From Psychrobacter sp. 4Bb (GTDB taxonomy: Bacteria; Pseudomonadota; Gammaproteobacteria; Pseudomonadales; Moraxellaceae), in contig NZ_PJAS01000063.1 of NCBI RefSeq assembly GCF_002836735.1, positions 1 to 53,350 on the forward strand: a stretch of DNA of 53,350 nucleotides, written 5' to 3'. Under the pieces are notes generated by a model that worked only from the letters and a program-made list of their open reading frames with translations, had not been told where the DNA came from and did no database searches. Shown in pieces: positions 42,498 through 52,162 of this stretch. Each line of letters begins with the position of its first letter. Positions within the stretch are counted from its first letter, which is position 1. The translations under genes and the position numbers were made by a program.

Positions 42498-44234
42498 CTA
42501 TCTTTTAATCAAACGTTTAATTGTACTACTTCCTGATTCACCAAGCACTTTCTTTGCCAAGTTTTTAATTTGTCTGTCTGGGGAAGATACTAAGTTTTGG
42601 ATAATTTCTAATGCTTGACTTTCCATAGTACTATCTGTAAATACTTCAAACACTATTGGTTTATCTGAAACTTTTGAACTTATAAATTTTTTATAACAAG
42701 CTTCAAATTCCTTTTTAGATGAAGCTGCCATGTATTCATAACCGAGGTCAATAGTAAAATTCTTAACTAATGCAGGAGATTGATTGCCAAAATGGCCAGC
42801 GGCAGCGACATACTCATCTGCAGACTCGCCAAAATAAGCAGCATGATGATTATATTGTCTAAATTCAGTACCTTTACCATTGTTTACGAGTAATATCCTT
42901 AAGTTATTACCAGTATGTCGATTACCTAATACGTTGATGTCATAGAAGAAAGCTAGGTCACCAATTACAGCATAAAACAGTTTATTGTTATCTGCTAAGG
43001 AGGCACCTATTAAAGAGGACAATCCGCCATCTATACCAAAACCACCCACATTGGAAGATGTGATAACTGAATCAGGTAATTCAAAAAAGTTCCAAGATCT
43101 TAGGCTATTTAGTATACCAAAATGAACAATAGAGCCTTGAGGAATTTGAGGTGCTAATTTTGAGGCTAGCCAAATGTTAGAATATGGCAGCTCCGGTATT
43201 TTTTTTCTGATCGACTCTAAACGCTTATGACAGCTTTTGAAGTATTTATTTCCTGCAGGCTGCTTAGTAGTATAGTGTTCAAAAAAAGACTGCTCAGACA
43301 TTTCAAAGACATAACGTAGTCGTCTAAAGGTATCTCTTATTTCACCATCTTGATTAACTCGCCAAACTTGTTTACCTGCCATCTTAAGAGTCGCGTAATC
43401 ACCAGTGATTTCGCCGATATGAATAGTCAAGTCAGGGCGGTAATTAGTCTGGTCTAGCTGGCTTTGAGCAGCTGCTAATGAATAAAGTAATCGGTTCTTG
43501 CCATAATATCCACTGGTATGATCACAGAAAACTACTGCATTATTACTTTCACAAAAGTTTTCCAAGGCTTGAGTTTCTGCATTACTCCATTTCTTATGCG
43601 AGCCAATTAGTACGGCTACCTTACCTGAAAGCTCTGGGAAATCGTTATCTGTAGTGATTCTATCTATGACTCGATACGTTGGTAACTTTTTAGTTGTATA
43701 GGGTTTAGTATAAGTAGTCGGCAAATTGATATGGACTGGACCACCACCCGCACGTTTTAACTCTAATATGGCTTGGTTTACTTTCATCTCACATTCCCAC
43801 ACGTCCTCACTATCTTTTACAATAGGTAATGAAACGCTTAATTTTACAGTATCTTTGGGCATAGAGCTTCGGTCTATGGTTTGTGCTACAAGATGACCAA
43901 CCTTATTAAGTGCTTGCATAGAAGTAATAGCTAGTACAGGGAGTTTTCTATAGTAAGCTTCTGTCAAACCTGGTAAATAATTTCTAGAGGCAGTGGCACC
44001 AGTACAACTGATGACTACTGGCTTTCCTAGCTCTGCAGCTAGACCACAAGCCATATAAGCGGCAGAGCGCTCGTCAACCGATGAATACATTGTAAAATAT
44101 GGATCTTGCTGCATACTAGATACCAGTGCAGTATTGGTAGTTCCAGGCGAAGCTATTACATGCCTAATATTATGAGCTTTAAGCAAATAAAGAATAACCT
44201 GTGCATTCTTTTCATTGGTGTAAGAGTAATCCAT
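42498..44234 (-). CDS. MenD-like thiamine-diphosphate enzyme of unknown reaction
   Basis: This enzyme of about 578 residues has the three-domain ThDP fold and looks most like MenD: SPGTTNTAL aligns with MenD's SPGSRSTPL, the activating glutamate lies in SVDERSAAYMACGLAAELGKPVVISCTGATASRNYLPGLTEA, and the cofactor motif is GDLAFFYDINVLGNRHTGNNLRILLVNN. The MenD substrate residues in SRST are replaced (TTNT), and the gene is inside a capsule operon, so menaquinone synthesis is unlikely. It could form a carbon-carbon bond or decarboxylate a keto acid to make an unusual sugar or substituent. ATG 44234 (GGAT six bases upstream) is preferred over TTG 44246. Confidence 0.82.
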   Translation of the reverse strand: MDYSYTNEKNAQVILYLLKAHNIRHVIASPGTTNTALVSSMQQDPYFTMYSSVDERSAAYMACGLAAELGKPVVISCTGATASRNYLPGLTEAYYRKLPVLAITSMQALNKVGHLVAQTIDRSSMPKDTVKLSVSLPIVKDSEDVWECEMKVNQAILELKRAGGGPVHINLPTTYTKPYTTKKLPTYRVIDRITTDNDFPELSGKVAVLIGSHKKWSNAETQALENFCESNNAVVFCDHTSGYYGKNRLLYSLAAAQSQLDQTNYRPDLTIHIGEITGDYATLKMAGKQVWRVNQDGEIRDTFRRLRYVFEMSEQSFFEHYTTKQPAGNKYFKSCHKRLESIRKKIPELPYSNIWLASKLAPQIPQGSIVHFGILNSLRSWNFFELPDSVITSSNVGGFGIDGGLSSLIGASLADNNKLFYAVIGDLAFFYDINVLGNRHTGNNLRILLVNNGKGTEFRQYNHHAAYFGESADEYVAAAGHFGNQSPALVKNFTIDLGYEYMAASSKKEFEACYKKFISSKVSDKPIVFEVFTDSTMESQALEIIQNLVSSPDRQIKNLAKKVLGESGSSTIKRLIKR

Positions 44235-44250
44235 AAGGCAATCCAATTAG

Positions 44251-45321
44251 TTACTTTAATAATTTAGAATATCTGTAAATAGAGTATTTTATTATTGTCT
44301 TAAAGTTCGGTAATTCTGTTAAAGATACCTTTTCACCTTGAAACTTATCTTTCATAGCTTCTTCTTTCCAATTAATATGTTTAAACTTTGGATTTCTTGA
44401 ATCTACAAATTGCTCTAAACATTGTTTCAAACCGATTTCAGGATTTACAAACTCTGATGTATCTATAAATTTATTTATTTTGCTATTATCGAACTGACGA
44501 TTATACAATCTATCATAGATTACTTGATATTTATTCGAGCGCCATTTTAAGAAACCACCTAAATTCTGTAGAGATACTTTAGGGCGTTGTGATAGTTTTG
44601 ACTCAAGCACATTTAAATAAGTATCTAAAACTCCATTCCAGCTTATAGTCTGACTTGAAGTAATATGAAAAGCTTCACCATGAGCATCAATTTTACTTAG
44701 TATTGCAACAATTCCTCTAGCAACATCTCTACCCCTAGTTACTGTTGTCATTTTAGAGTTAATTTCATCTGAGAAAACAATGGATCGGCCTTTCATAGCA
44801 CGATATAGCCAATCTTCTTTTTCTAAAACACCTAATTGCAGTCTTTCTTCATCATAAGTGATATAAGGTCTAATAATCGTCCAGTTCTTTTTAGAACTAG
44901 AAAATAATAGGTCTTCTTGACGTGCTTTGGTTAATGCATATTCATCTGTAGCGAGATAGTCTTGATCTTTTGAGACATCCAGTAATCGTGGTGAACTTTC
45001 TATAAGAGGCTGATCTGAATCAGCGTATACACGAGATGAACTTAAATAAATGTAGTGGTTAGTCGCTTTTAGAAGCTTTTCATATCTATCCTGAAATTCA
45101 CTTGTTTTATATACCATAAAGTCAACAATAACGTCCCATCTCTGAACTAGCAATTCATCTATGAACGTCTCTTCTTTTGCATTACCTACCTTGTACTCAA
45201 TATTTTTATCGCGACCAGACTTTGTACGTGATGTCACTACAATATGATTAGATTCATCAGCTAATAGACTAACTAAATGTTTCCCCATAGCTCCAGTACC
45301 GCCAAGAACTAATATATTCAT
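44251..45321 (-). CDS. Extended short-chain dehydrogenase (sugar nucleotide epimerase/dehydratase/reductase type)
   Basis: This 356-residue protein has the N-terminal nucleotide-binding loop NILVLGGTGAMGKHLV and the catalytic Y-x3-K in DEYALTKARQEDLL, with SSSRVYADS supplying the serine. The fold is that of NAD(P)-dependent sugar nucleotide enzymes. The C-terminal part (from about 230) diverges strongly from common epimerases. It overlaps the wzx stop by four bases and is followed, 16 bp away, by the MenD-like gene, so these two probably act in one route. Confidence 0.82.
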   Translation of the reverse strand: MNILVLGGTGAMGKHLVSLLADESNHIVVTSRTKSGRDKNIEYKVGNAKEETFIDELLVQRWDVIVDFMVYKTSEFQDRYEKLLKATNHYIYLSSSRVYADSDQPLIESSPRLLDVSKDQDYLATDEYALTKARQEDLLFSSSKKNWTIIRPYITYDEERLQLGVLEKEDWLYRAMKGRSIVFSDEINSKMTTVTRGRDVARGIVAILSKIDAHGEAFHITSSQTISWNGVLDTYLNVLESKLSQRPKVSLQNLGGFLKWRSNKYQVIYDRLYNRQFDNSKINKFIDTSEFVNPEIGLKQCLEQFVDSRNPKFKHINWKEEAMKDKFQGEKVSLTELPNFKTIIKYSIYRYSKLLK

Positions 45322-46847
45322 CTTTTCTTTCCAAATTTTAGTAAACGACTTGCAAGTACCTGCTTAACCTTTACACGCCAACTTTTGTCTAATCCAATAA
45401 AGTACATACTAATAGTAGCAGATATTACGCTCACTAGTATAACAAGCGTCGATGAAAAAATTCCGTTTGGCAGTAAGTATCGTGCAGCCATACTAGGTAA
45501 CGCTGATAAAAAGATTACCAGCATTACTGGAAATAAAACACTTTTATAATAGGGAGTTAGCGGCAGATCAACCAGCTTATTAACAATAATTAGTCTCACT
45601 TGAAACATTATAATATTTGCTATTATAGCTACGATAAATACTGACGCTGCTGAATATCCAAGTTTAAGAACGAGCCAAGAAAATATAAATATTAGTATTT
45701 GAATACTTCCTAATGAAAGCTCATATAACTTCATCTTACCAGGTGCTCTAGCAGCTGTTGCTATGGGGAGACTAATTGAGAGAATAAGAGATTCTATAAG
45801 CGCTAACTGAGTAAATAATAATGCTTCGGGTGGCGGTGTTTTCAACCAAATACTTAATATAGTATTCATCTCTAACAGCATAGGTAGTGCAAAAACCCAC
45901 ATAAGAAAAAAGGTGAGCTTAGAGCCATTAGATATAAGATTCAGCATGTCTTCTTTTTGACCTGCTGCATATGTCTTAATTATAGGTGGATATAAACCAG
46001 TATTGAGGTTACTAGAAAATACCATAACCTGACTAGCTACTGTTAAGGCAATGGTGCGAGCAGCGACAGTTGCAGGGTTAAACAACTGATTGATGAGCAC
46101 AGTTACCGCTTGATTCCTAAATACTGTACTGAGCTGACCCATTAGAGTCCAGCCAGTAAAACCAATAATTTCTTTGAGAAGTACCTTATTCCAATAGATT
46201 TTTTTGAATTGACATTCAGTATATTTTTTTAGACAGACAATGATATATATACTAGTAGTGATAGCTGCTGTCGTTAACAAAAACAGACCGTATAATTCTA
46301 ATACATCACCAGCTATATGATTCAATAATAATGCTGCAGTTAGTTTAAGAGCCGCATCTACGACCGATATAAAAGCAAAAAGATGCATGTCTTCATGTGC
46401 AATGATGATAGCAATAAATGGTGATGAAAAAATGGAAAATACAAAACTGATCACTACCATTTTATATAAGCTTATAGCGGCGCCGTACCTATCATCAGGT
46501 ATCTTCAGATGCTCTGTTACAAACCATAGACCAACAGTGTATAGAATAATCAAAGCAAATATAGCAATTCCAGCATACATCAGCCAGTTTACACTGAATG
46601 TTTGCTTAAGCTTTAAATCATCTTTTTGACCCATAGCAAACGAAAAAAATCGCTGGGTCGCTGAAGCCATAGTGCCTGGTAAAAAAGCTAATAGAGCTAC
46701 AAACCCAGCTACTACGCTATATATACCATAGTTCTCAATACCTAATGCGTTTAGCACTACACGAACGGTATATAAACTAATTAATACAATAATTATCTGA
46801 CGAGTATAAAGAGCCAGTGTATTCTTTAAAATTTTATTATTGCTCAT
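45318..46847 (-). CDS. wzx: Repeat-unit flippase Wzx
   Basis: This 509-residue polytopic protein of the MOP/PST superfamily has about 12-14 helices and the N-terminal TLALYTRQIIIVLISLYTVRVVLNALGIENYGIYSVVAGFVALLAFLPGTMASATQRFFSF, which is typical of Wzx-like exporters. It flips the undecaprenyl-linked repeat unit to the periplasmic face. It overlaps the next gene (ATGA at 45321-45318). It is the only flippase in the locus. Confidence 0.9.
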   Translation of the reverse strand: MSNNKILKNTLALYTRQIIIVLISLYTVRVVLNALGIENYGIYSVVAGFVALLAFLPGTMASATQRFFSFAMGQKDDLKLKQTFSVNWLMYAGIAIFALIILYTVGLWFVTEHLKIPDDRYGAAISLYKMVVISFVFSIFSSPFIAIIIAHEDMHLFAFISVVDAALKLTAALLLNHIAGDVLELYGLFLLTTAAITTSIYIIVCLKKYTECQFKKIYWNKVLLKEIIGFTGWTLMGQLSTVFRNQAVTVLINQLFNPATVAARTIALTVASQVMVFSSNLNTGLYPPIIKTYAAGQKEDMLNLISNGSKLTFFLMWVFALPMLLEMNTILSIWLKTPPPEALLFTQLALIESLILSISLPIATAARAPGKMKLYELSLGSIQILIFIFSWLVLKLGYSAASVFIVAIIANIIMFQVRLIIVNKLVDLPLTPYYKSVLFPVMLVIFLSALPSMAARYLLPNGIFSSTLVILVSVISATISMYFIGLDKSWRVKVKQVLASRLLKFGKKR

Positions 46848-46961
46848 GATTCAGTAAAACCTAAGTTAAAATTCAAATAATATAGGTTTAAACTAAAACC
46901 TTTAAAATAATAAAAACACCTCACAATTCAAAAGTGCACCTTTTACTATCCATATCAGCTA

Positions 46962-48023
46962 CTAGTTGGTATAAATACTATTTACATACCAAGGCATCGC
47001 CTCTTCAATGCCTTGAATAATATCGAACTCTGGCGCGTAACCTAATGCGTTTTTAATCTTACTAATATCAGCCTGACTATGGCGCACATCGCCTTCTCTA
47101 AAGTCTCTGTATACAGGCTCTTGAGTGTACTCTACGCCATTGTTAGCTAAATTCTCTTTTAGTGCCGTAAATAGCGTATTGAGTGTGGTACGACCACCTA
47201 CTGCGACATTGTAGACCTCATTCTTAGCCTCATCATTGGTAGTCGCGGCTAAGATATTGGCCTGTACCGCATTTTCGATGAAATTAAAGTCGCGGCTGGT
47301 GTCACCATCACCATTGATGAATACCTCATCGCCTGTGATCATAGCTGCCGTCCACTTAGGGATCACGGCCGCATACGCACCATCAGGCGTTTGACGTTTG
47401 CCAAAGATATTGAAGTAACGCAGACCGATAGTATTAAAGCCATGAGTGCGAGCAAACACATCTGCATACAGCTCATTGACGTACTTAGTCACTGCATAAG
47501 GGGATAGGGGATTACCAATATTGTCTTCTATTTTAGGCAGAGCAGGGTGGTCGCCATACGTTGAGCTACTAGCAGCATAAGTGAAACTAGCAACCTTGGC
47601 ATCACGAGCAGCAACCAGCATATTTAAGAAACCAGAGATATTGGTATCATTGGTCGCGATAGGGTCAGCGATAGAGCGTGGTACTGATCCCAGTGCGGCT
47701 TGATGAAGGATGTAGTCTACGTCTATACAGGCGGTATAGCAGTCGTCTAGCTTACGGATATCACCTTCTATAAAGCTAAAGTTTTGCCATTGCTCAGCCG
47801 TTACCAGTGATTGCACCTCATCTAAGTTATGCTGAAAGCCGGTTGCAAAGTTATCTAAACCAACGACCTTTTGATTAAGTAGTAGCAAGGTTTCGAGTAA
47901 GTTAGAACCTATAAAACCGGCGACGCCAGTCACTAGCCATGTCTTTGGTACGCTTACCAGCTCTTGCTTTACTTTATCATATGTTGTCTGCATTGGTACC
48001 GAACTCTCTGCTTTTAAATTCAT
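46962..48023 (-). CDS. wbpP: UDP-N-acetylglucosamine 4-epimerase (WbpP/TviC type)
   Basis: This 353-residue extended SDR interconverts UDP-GlcNAc and UDP-GalNAc (or the uronic acid forms). It matches Pseudomonas WbpP almost through its length: [52 protein letters not shown], the YxxxK in [17 protein letters not shown], and [25 protein letters not shown]. The start at 48023 has AGAGAAG upstream; an internal ATG at 47993 aligns with the WbpP start and is the alternative. With the neighbouring TviB-like dehydrogenase it supplies UDP-GalNAcA. Confidence 0.92.
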   Translation of the reverse strand: MNLKAESSVPMQTTYDKVKQELVSVPKTWLVTGVAGFIGSNLLETLLLLNQKVVGLDNFATGFQHNLDEVQSLVTAEQWQNFSFIEGDIRKLDDCYTACIDVDYILHQAALGSVPRSIADPIATNDTNISGFLNMLVAARDAKVASFTYAASSSTYGDHPALPKIEDNIGNPLSPYAVTKYVNELYADVFARTHGFNTIGLRYFNIFGKRQTPDGAYAAVIPKWTAAMITGDEVFINGDGDTSRDFNFIENAVQANILAATTNDEAKNEVYNVAVGGRTTLNTLFTALKENLANNGVEYTQEPVYRDFREGDVRHSQADISKIKNALGYAPEFDIIQGIEEAMPWYVNSIYTN

Positions 48024-48068
48024 AGGGCTTCTCTTACTATTTAAGGCTCTTATTTATGATTAACCAGC

Positions 48069-49346
48069 TTACAAGCGGATATCAGTCTCATATCTAGCAA
48101 AGACATATTTGAGATCATAAAGCACATGATCGTCTTTACCTAGAGCACGAATACTGTCTACACCCATTTGGACAAACTGATGATGGGCAACAGCTAAGAT
48201 AATACCATCATACTGATTGGCGATAGGCTCATTAACTGGCGTAATATTGTATTCACGCTGGGCTTCCTGGTTGTCTACCCAAGGGTCGTAGACATCGACG
48301 TCGATATTATACTCTTGTAGTTCATGAACAATGTCGATAACTTTGGTATTACGTACGTCAGGGCAGTTCTCTTTAAAGCTAAGCCCGAGGATCAATACTT
48401 TTGCGCCTTCAACTTGGATTCGCTTTTTAATCATTGTTTTGACCAGCTGCGTTACCACATACTCACCCATACTGTCATTTAAGCGGCGACCAGCCAATAT
48501 AATCTCAGGGTTGTAGCCTATGGCTTGAGCTTTATGGGTTAGGTAGTAAGGATCAACACCGATACAGTGACCACCGACTAGGCCAGGGCGAAAGGGTAAA
48601 AAGTTCCACTTAGTACCGGCAGCGGTCAATACAGCTTCAGTATCGATATTCATCTTATTAAAGATAACAGCCAGCTCATTAATCAAGGCGATATTGACAT
48701 CTCGTTGCGTATTTTCGATGACTTTTGCCGCTTCTGCTACTTTGATACTCGGAGCTTTATGCGTACCTGCGGTAATGATTAAGTTATATACCTCATCGAC
48801 AAAATCAGCCACCTCTGGCGTAGAGCCTGCGGTGACCTTCAAGATATTAGTCACTCGATGCTCTTTGTCGCCTGGGTTGATACGCTCAGGGCTATACCCT
48901 GCAAAAAAGTCCTGATTGAAGGTAAGTCCAGAGATATTCTCTAGTACAGGAATACACACTTCCTCAGTCGCACCAGGGTATACCGTAGACTCATAGACTA
49001 CGATATCATTTTTGTTAAGCAAGCCACCTATAGCTGTAGATGCTTTCACTAATGGAGTAAGGTCTGGTTGCTTATACGCATCGATAGGGGTTGGTACTGT
49101 TACAATGTAAAAGTTACAGTCTTGCAGCTCAGTGATGTCTGAGCTAAAGCTCAAATGCGCGGCTTGAGCCAACTCTTCCTTGCTAACTTCTAACGTATGA
49201 TCTACACCTGATATTAGATCAGCAATACGTTTACTATTAATATCAAAACCTATTGTAGTAACTTTTCTACCAAACTCGACTGCAAGTGGTAAGCCAACAT
49301 AGCCAAGACCAATAATGGCTATTTTAATATCATTAATGTTTATCAT
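48069..49346 (-). CDS. tviB: UDP-N-acetylhexosamine 6-dehydrogenase (TviB/WbpO type)
   Basis: This 425-residue enzyme oxidises UDP-GlcNAc or UDP-GalNAc to the uronic acid, with NAD+. It has the Rossmann loop [18 protein letters not shown], the [10 protein letters not shown] segment, the catalytic cysteine in [20 protein letters not shown] and the C-terminal UDP-binding domain ([19 protein letters not shown]). The resemblance is to TviB/WbpO rather than to plain UDP-glucose dehydrogenase. It is followed at 45 bp by the WbpP-type epimerase, a standard pair in Vi-like and O6-like antigens. Confidence 0.92.
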   Translation of the reverse strand: MININDIKIAIIGLGYVGLPLAVEFGRKVTTIGFDINSKRIADLISGVDHTLEVSKEELAQAAHLSFSSDITELQDCNFYIVTVPTPIDAYKQPDLTPLVKASTAIGGLLNKNDIVVYESTVYPGATEEVCIPVLENISGLTFNQDFFAGYSPERINPGDKEHRVTNILKVTAGSTPEVADFVDEVYNLIITAGTHKAPSIKVAEAAKVIENTQRDVNIALINELAVIFNKMNIDTEAVLTAAGTKWNFLPFRPGLVGGHCIGVDPYYLTHKAQAIGYNPEIILAGRRLNDSMGEYVVTQLVKTMIKKRIQVEGAKVLILGLSFKENCPDVRNTKVIDIVHELQEYNIDVDVYDPWVDNQEAQREYNITPVNEPIANQYDGIILAVAHHQFVQMGVDSIRALGKDDHVLYDLKYVFARYETDIRL

Positions 49347-49459
49347 AGTGCCTTTTTAAACCATGTTGTTTTGAGTGCCAGTCTTCTAATCAGCATGTTT
49401 TTACATGATGCTTATTTAAATAGAAGGCTACTGGTTAAAACTTATAATCAGTGTGGTAA

Positions 49460-51691
49460 CTATTTATTATTACCATAAGCGTAGCTATAGTGATAACTGT
49501 ATTTGTTCATCACACCTTGTTGTACATCATTCATAATAATTCCATCAACACGCACATGATCTTTAGTCAACTGGCCTATTGCATAGACTAGCTGTCTCTC
49601 TACTGAATGATCATATCTAGTCACCATCAATAGTTTATCAGCATACTCTGACAAGATAATAGCATCTGATGCCGCTAGTATTGGTGGAGAGTCGATTATA
49701 ATATAATCGTAATGCTGATTTAGATTTGACATCAGATCACTCAGCTTTTTACTAGCGAGGAGAGTAGTTGGCTGTGTTGGAAGTTGACCTCTAGGTATAA
49801 AATCAATATTGTCCATGCCAGTAAGCTGCACGAAGTTAGCAAGTCTATCACTTGTTTGCTCTGTATTATCTTTATTTGACAGATAATCAGCTAAACCGAA
49901 GTCCCCTTCTATATTAAAGGTTCTATGCAGCTCACCCATACGCATGTCAGCATCTATAATCAAAACCTTTTTATCAAGTTGTGCAAATACTTCTGATAAA
50001 TTGGCAGATATAAAGGATTTTCCAACACCAGGGCTTTCGCCTGAAATGAGTATAACTTTAGCTCGTTTGCCCGTTTTCCCTTGTTCAGGCATACCAAACA
50101 TGAGATGAGTTCGTAAGCTTTTTATAGCCTCATAACTCAAGCTGTTACGATCAGCATAGGCCAGTAAACGATTAGGTGCTTTTTTGTTTTTAGCTAGTCT
50201 TGTCAATAAAGGAGAACGTGGAATAGTGGCAATCACAGGCACACCAGTTTTAGACTCCAAACGATCTGGATCCTTAACCGTATTTTTAAGCAAGCTTCTA
50301 AGGAATACTACCATGATCCCTAGTAAAATACCCGACAGTATTGAGAGCATTATAATTAGCTGCTTCTTCGGTGCAATAGTGCGATAAGTACTAATAGGCA
50401 TGTCGACAATACGTGCAAAACCTATCTGGCCTGCTTTTACGATTTTTAACTGCTCATAGTTTTTGAGCATAGTGAGATAAATCTCTCTATTGATCTCCGT
50501 ATCTGCGGATAATTTCAAAAACTCTCTTTGGGTTCCAGGAAGCTTTGCAATATCATTTTTAATTTCTTGCTTTCTATTATTAAGAACCTTAAGTTGATCA
50601 TTTATTTGAAGAACTAATGGATGCTCTTCAGTATAGTAAGTGGTTAAATCTGCTTTCTTTAATCTCAATTCATTAATCTGTGAGTCAATTTGAGAGTTTT
50701 CTGCTACTAGTAGACCAGACTCTTGACTAATATCAATACTACCAGACCTTTCACGGAAGTCATTGAATATAGCTTCAGACGCTTCTAGCTTTTGCTTAAG
50801 CAATGGTATTTGTGTTTCCATGAAACTAAGTGTCTTAGTCGTTTCTTCAGATCCACGAGATTTATTTTTAGCAATATAAGAGTCAATAATTTTTTTAAGT
50901 ATCAAAGTGATTTGTTCTTGGTTTGAACCAATCATAGATAGTTGAATGATACCAGTTTTACTGCCGAGTTCAGCGACTGTCAGAGCACCACTTATGGCGT
51001 CTGTTGTATTCTGAAGGGACTGCTTAGCGATAGTTATAGGGTGATTATCATCAGGTAAATCATTAACAGTGATTTGAATAATACCGTCTGTACCTCTGAA
51101 ATAGTTTACCTTATTTAATTGACCTTTAAATTCATCAAAACCATTACTAAGCGTAAAGCTATTATTAGTATCGGATTTGAGTAAGGTAAAAGACTTATCT
51201 AAGTAAGCTTGTGAGACATCGAACTGACTAATCTTTACCTGCCCATCAGCAGTTTTCAGCTCTACACCTTCTACCGTATTCACTTGAGTATGAGTTTGAT
51301 TACTTTTTATCCTGTCTAAAGAGTTTATCGAAGGATCACTCAAGCGAATACTCAAATGAAGCAAGTCGACTACTGGCTTCAATATCATACGCGACTTAAT
51401 TAATAACGCCTCTGTTTGAGCTGGACTTACCTCAGTTGAAACGAGGTCAGAGATATTTGTACCGAGTGCCGAAACACCTTGTGATGCAGTATCGATCTGA
51501 ACGAGAGCATCTGATTTATAAGTAGGATTTTCATATCTGCTATATAGTACTCCTATGATTAACCCTAATACTGCAAAAAAAAGCAAGGTTTTCCAGCCTC
51601 GTAGCACAACGAAAACTAAAGCTAGTAAGTCGATATCATTACTATCTTTTTCGGCAGTAGACTTTGATAAGTTGTTTGAATCTGTATTCAT
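49460..51691 (-). CDS. wzc: Capsule polymerisation regulator Wzc, BY-type tyrosine kinase
   Basis: This 743-residue inner membrane protein controls chain length and export with Wza and Wzb. It has a cytoplasmic start, a first helix (about 32-50), a large periplasmic Wzz-like domain with coiled coil (about 280-400), a second helix (about 445-465) and a cytoplasmic kinase domain with Walker A ISGESPGVGKSF, Walker A' VLIIDADMR and Walker B YDYIIIDSPP. The C-terminal tyrosine cluster (NKYSYHYSYAYGNNK) is the autophosphorylation tail. It follows wzb closely in the same operon. Confidence 0.94.
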   Translation of the reverse strand: MNTDSNNLSKSTAEKDSNDIDLLALVFVVLRGWKTLLFFAVLGLIIGVLYSRYENPTYKSDALVQIDTASQGVSALGTNISDLVSTEVSPAQTEALLIKSRMILKPVVDLLHLSIRLSDPSINSLDRIKSNQTHTQVNTVEGVELKTADGQVKISQFDVSQAYLDKSFTLLKSDTNNSFTLSNGFDEFKGQLNKVNYFRGTDGIIQITVNDLPDDNHPITIAKQSLQNTTDAISGALTVAELGSKTGIIQLSMIGSNQEQITLILKKIIDSYIAKNKSRGSEETTKTLSFMETQIPLLKQKLEASEAIFNDFRERSGSIDISQESGLLVAENSQIDSQINELRLKKADLTTYYTEEHPLVLQINDQLKVLNNRKQEIKNDIAKLPGTQREFLKLSADTEINREIYLTMLKNYEQLKIVKAGQIGFARIVDMPISTYRTIAPKKQLIIMLSILSGILLGIMVVFLRSLLKNTVKDPDRLESKTGVPVIATIPRSPLLTRLAKNKKAPNRLLAYADRNSLSYEAIKSLRTHLMFGMPEQGKTGKRAKVILISGESPGVGKSFISANLSEVFAQLDKKVLIIDADMRMGELHRTFNIEGDFGLADYLSNKDNTEQTSDRLANFVQLTGMDNIDFIPRGQLPTQPTTLLASKKLSDLMSNLNQHYDYIIIDSPPILAASDAIILSEYADKLLMVTRYDHSVERQLVYAIGQLTKDHVRVDGIIMNDVQQGVMNKYSYHYSYAYGNNK

Positions 51692-51704
51692 AAGTATTCA
51701 CTAT

Positions 51705-52148
51705 TTAACTAATTTTATTAAACCATGGACTCAAACTGTCAATAATATCTTGTTTGGCAGCCTCAAATGCTAACTTATCATGTCCATAGGGGTCAGCAAT
51801 ATCTTTATCAATCCAGTAACCAATTCTGAATGTTTTTCCACGACAGTGCGGCCATTTGTCTTCAATCCATTTGCTTTGACTGGTTGACATGGTCAAGATC
51901 AAATCTGCTTTCACTGTCAATTCTTCAGTAATTTTTTTGGCAATATGTTTGTTCATGTGCATATTAATGACTGAATTAAATGCAGACATAGCATCTAACG
52001 CCTTTGTATCAGCACCATGACCAACGACTGCCGATAGCCCTGCTGAATCAATGTGCTTATCTGGATATTTGTCCATTAAAAGAGCCGCAGCTATCGGGCT
52101 ACGACATATATTGCCCACACAAAGTACTAAAATATTATTAAATTCCAT
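51705..52148 (-). CDS. wzb: Low-molecular-weight protein tyrosine phosphatase Wzb
   Basis: This 147-residue phosphatase removes phosphate from the Wzc tyrosine tail, which is needed for cycling of capsule polymerisation. The catalytic P-loop C10VGNICRS and the acid/base aspartate in IADPYGHD are both present. It lies 13 bp upstream of wzc and 14 bp after wza. Confidence 0.94.
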   Translation of the reverse strand: MEFNNILVLCVGNICRSPIAAALLMDKYPDKHIDSAGLSAVVGHGADTKALDAMSAFNSVINMHMNKHIAKKITEELTVKADLILTMSTSQSKWIEDKWPHCRGKTFRIGYWIDKDIADPYGHDKLAFEAAKQDIIDSLSPWFNKIS

Positions 52149-52162
52149 AATGCTGACGCCTT

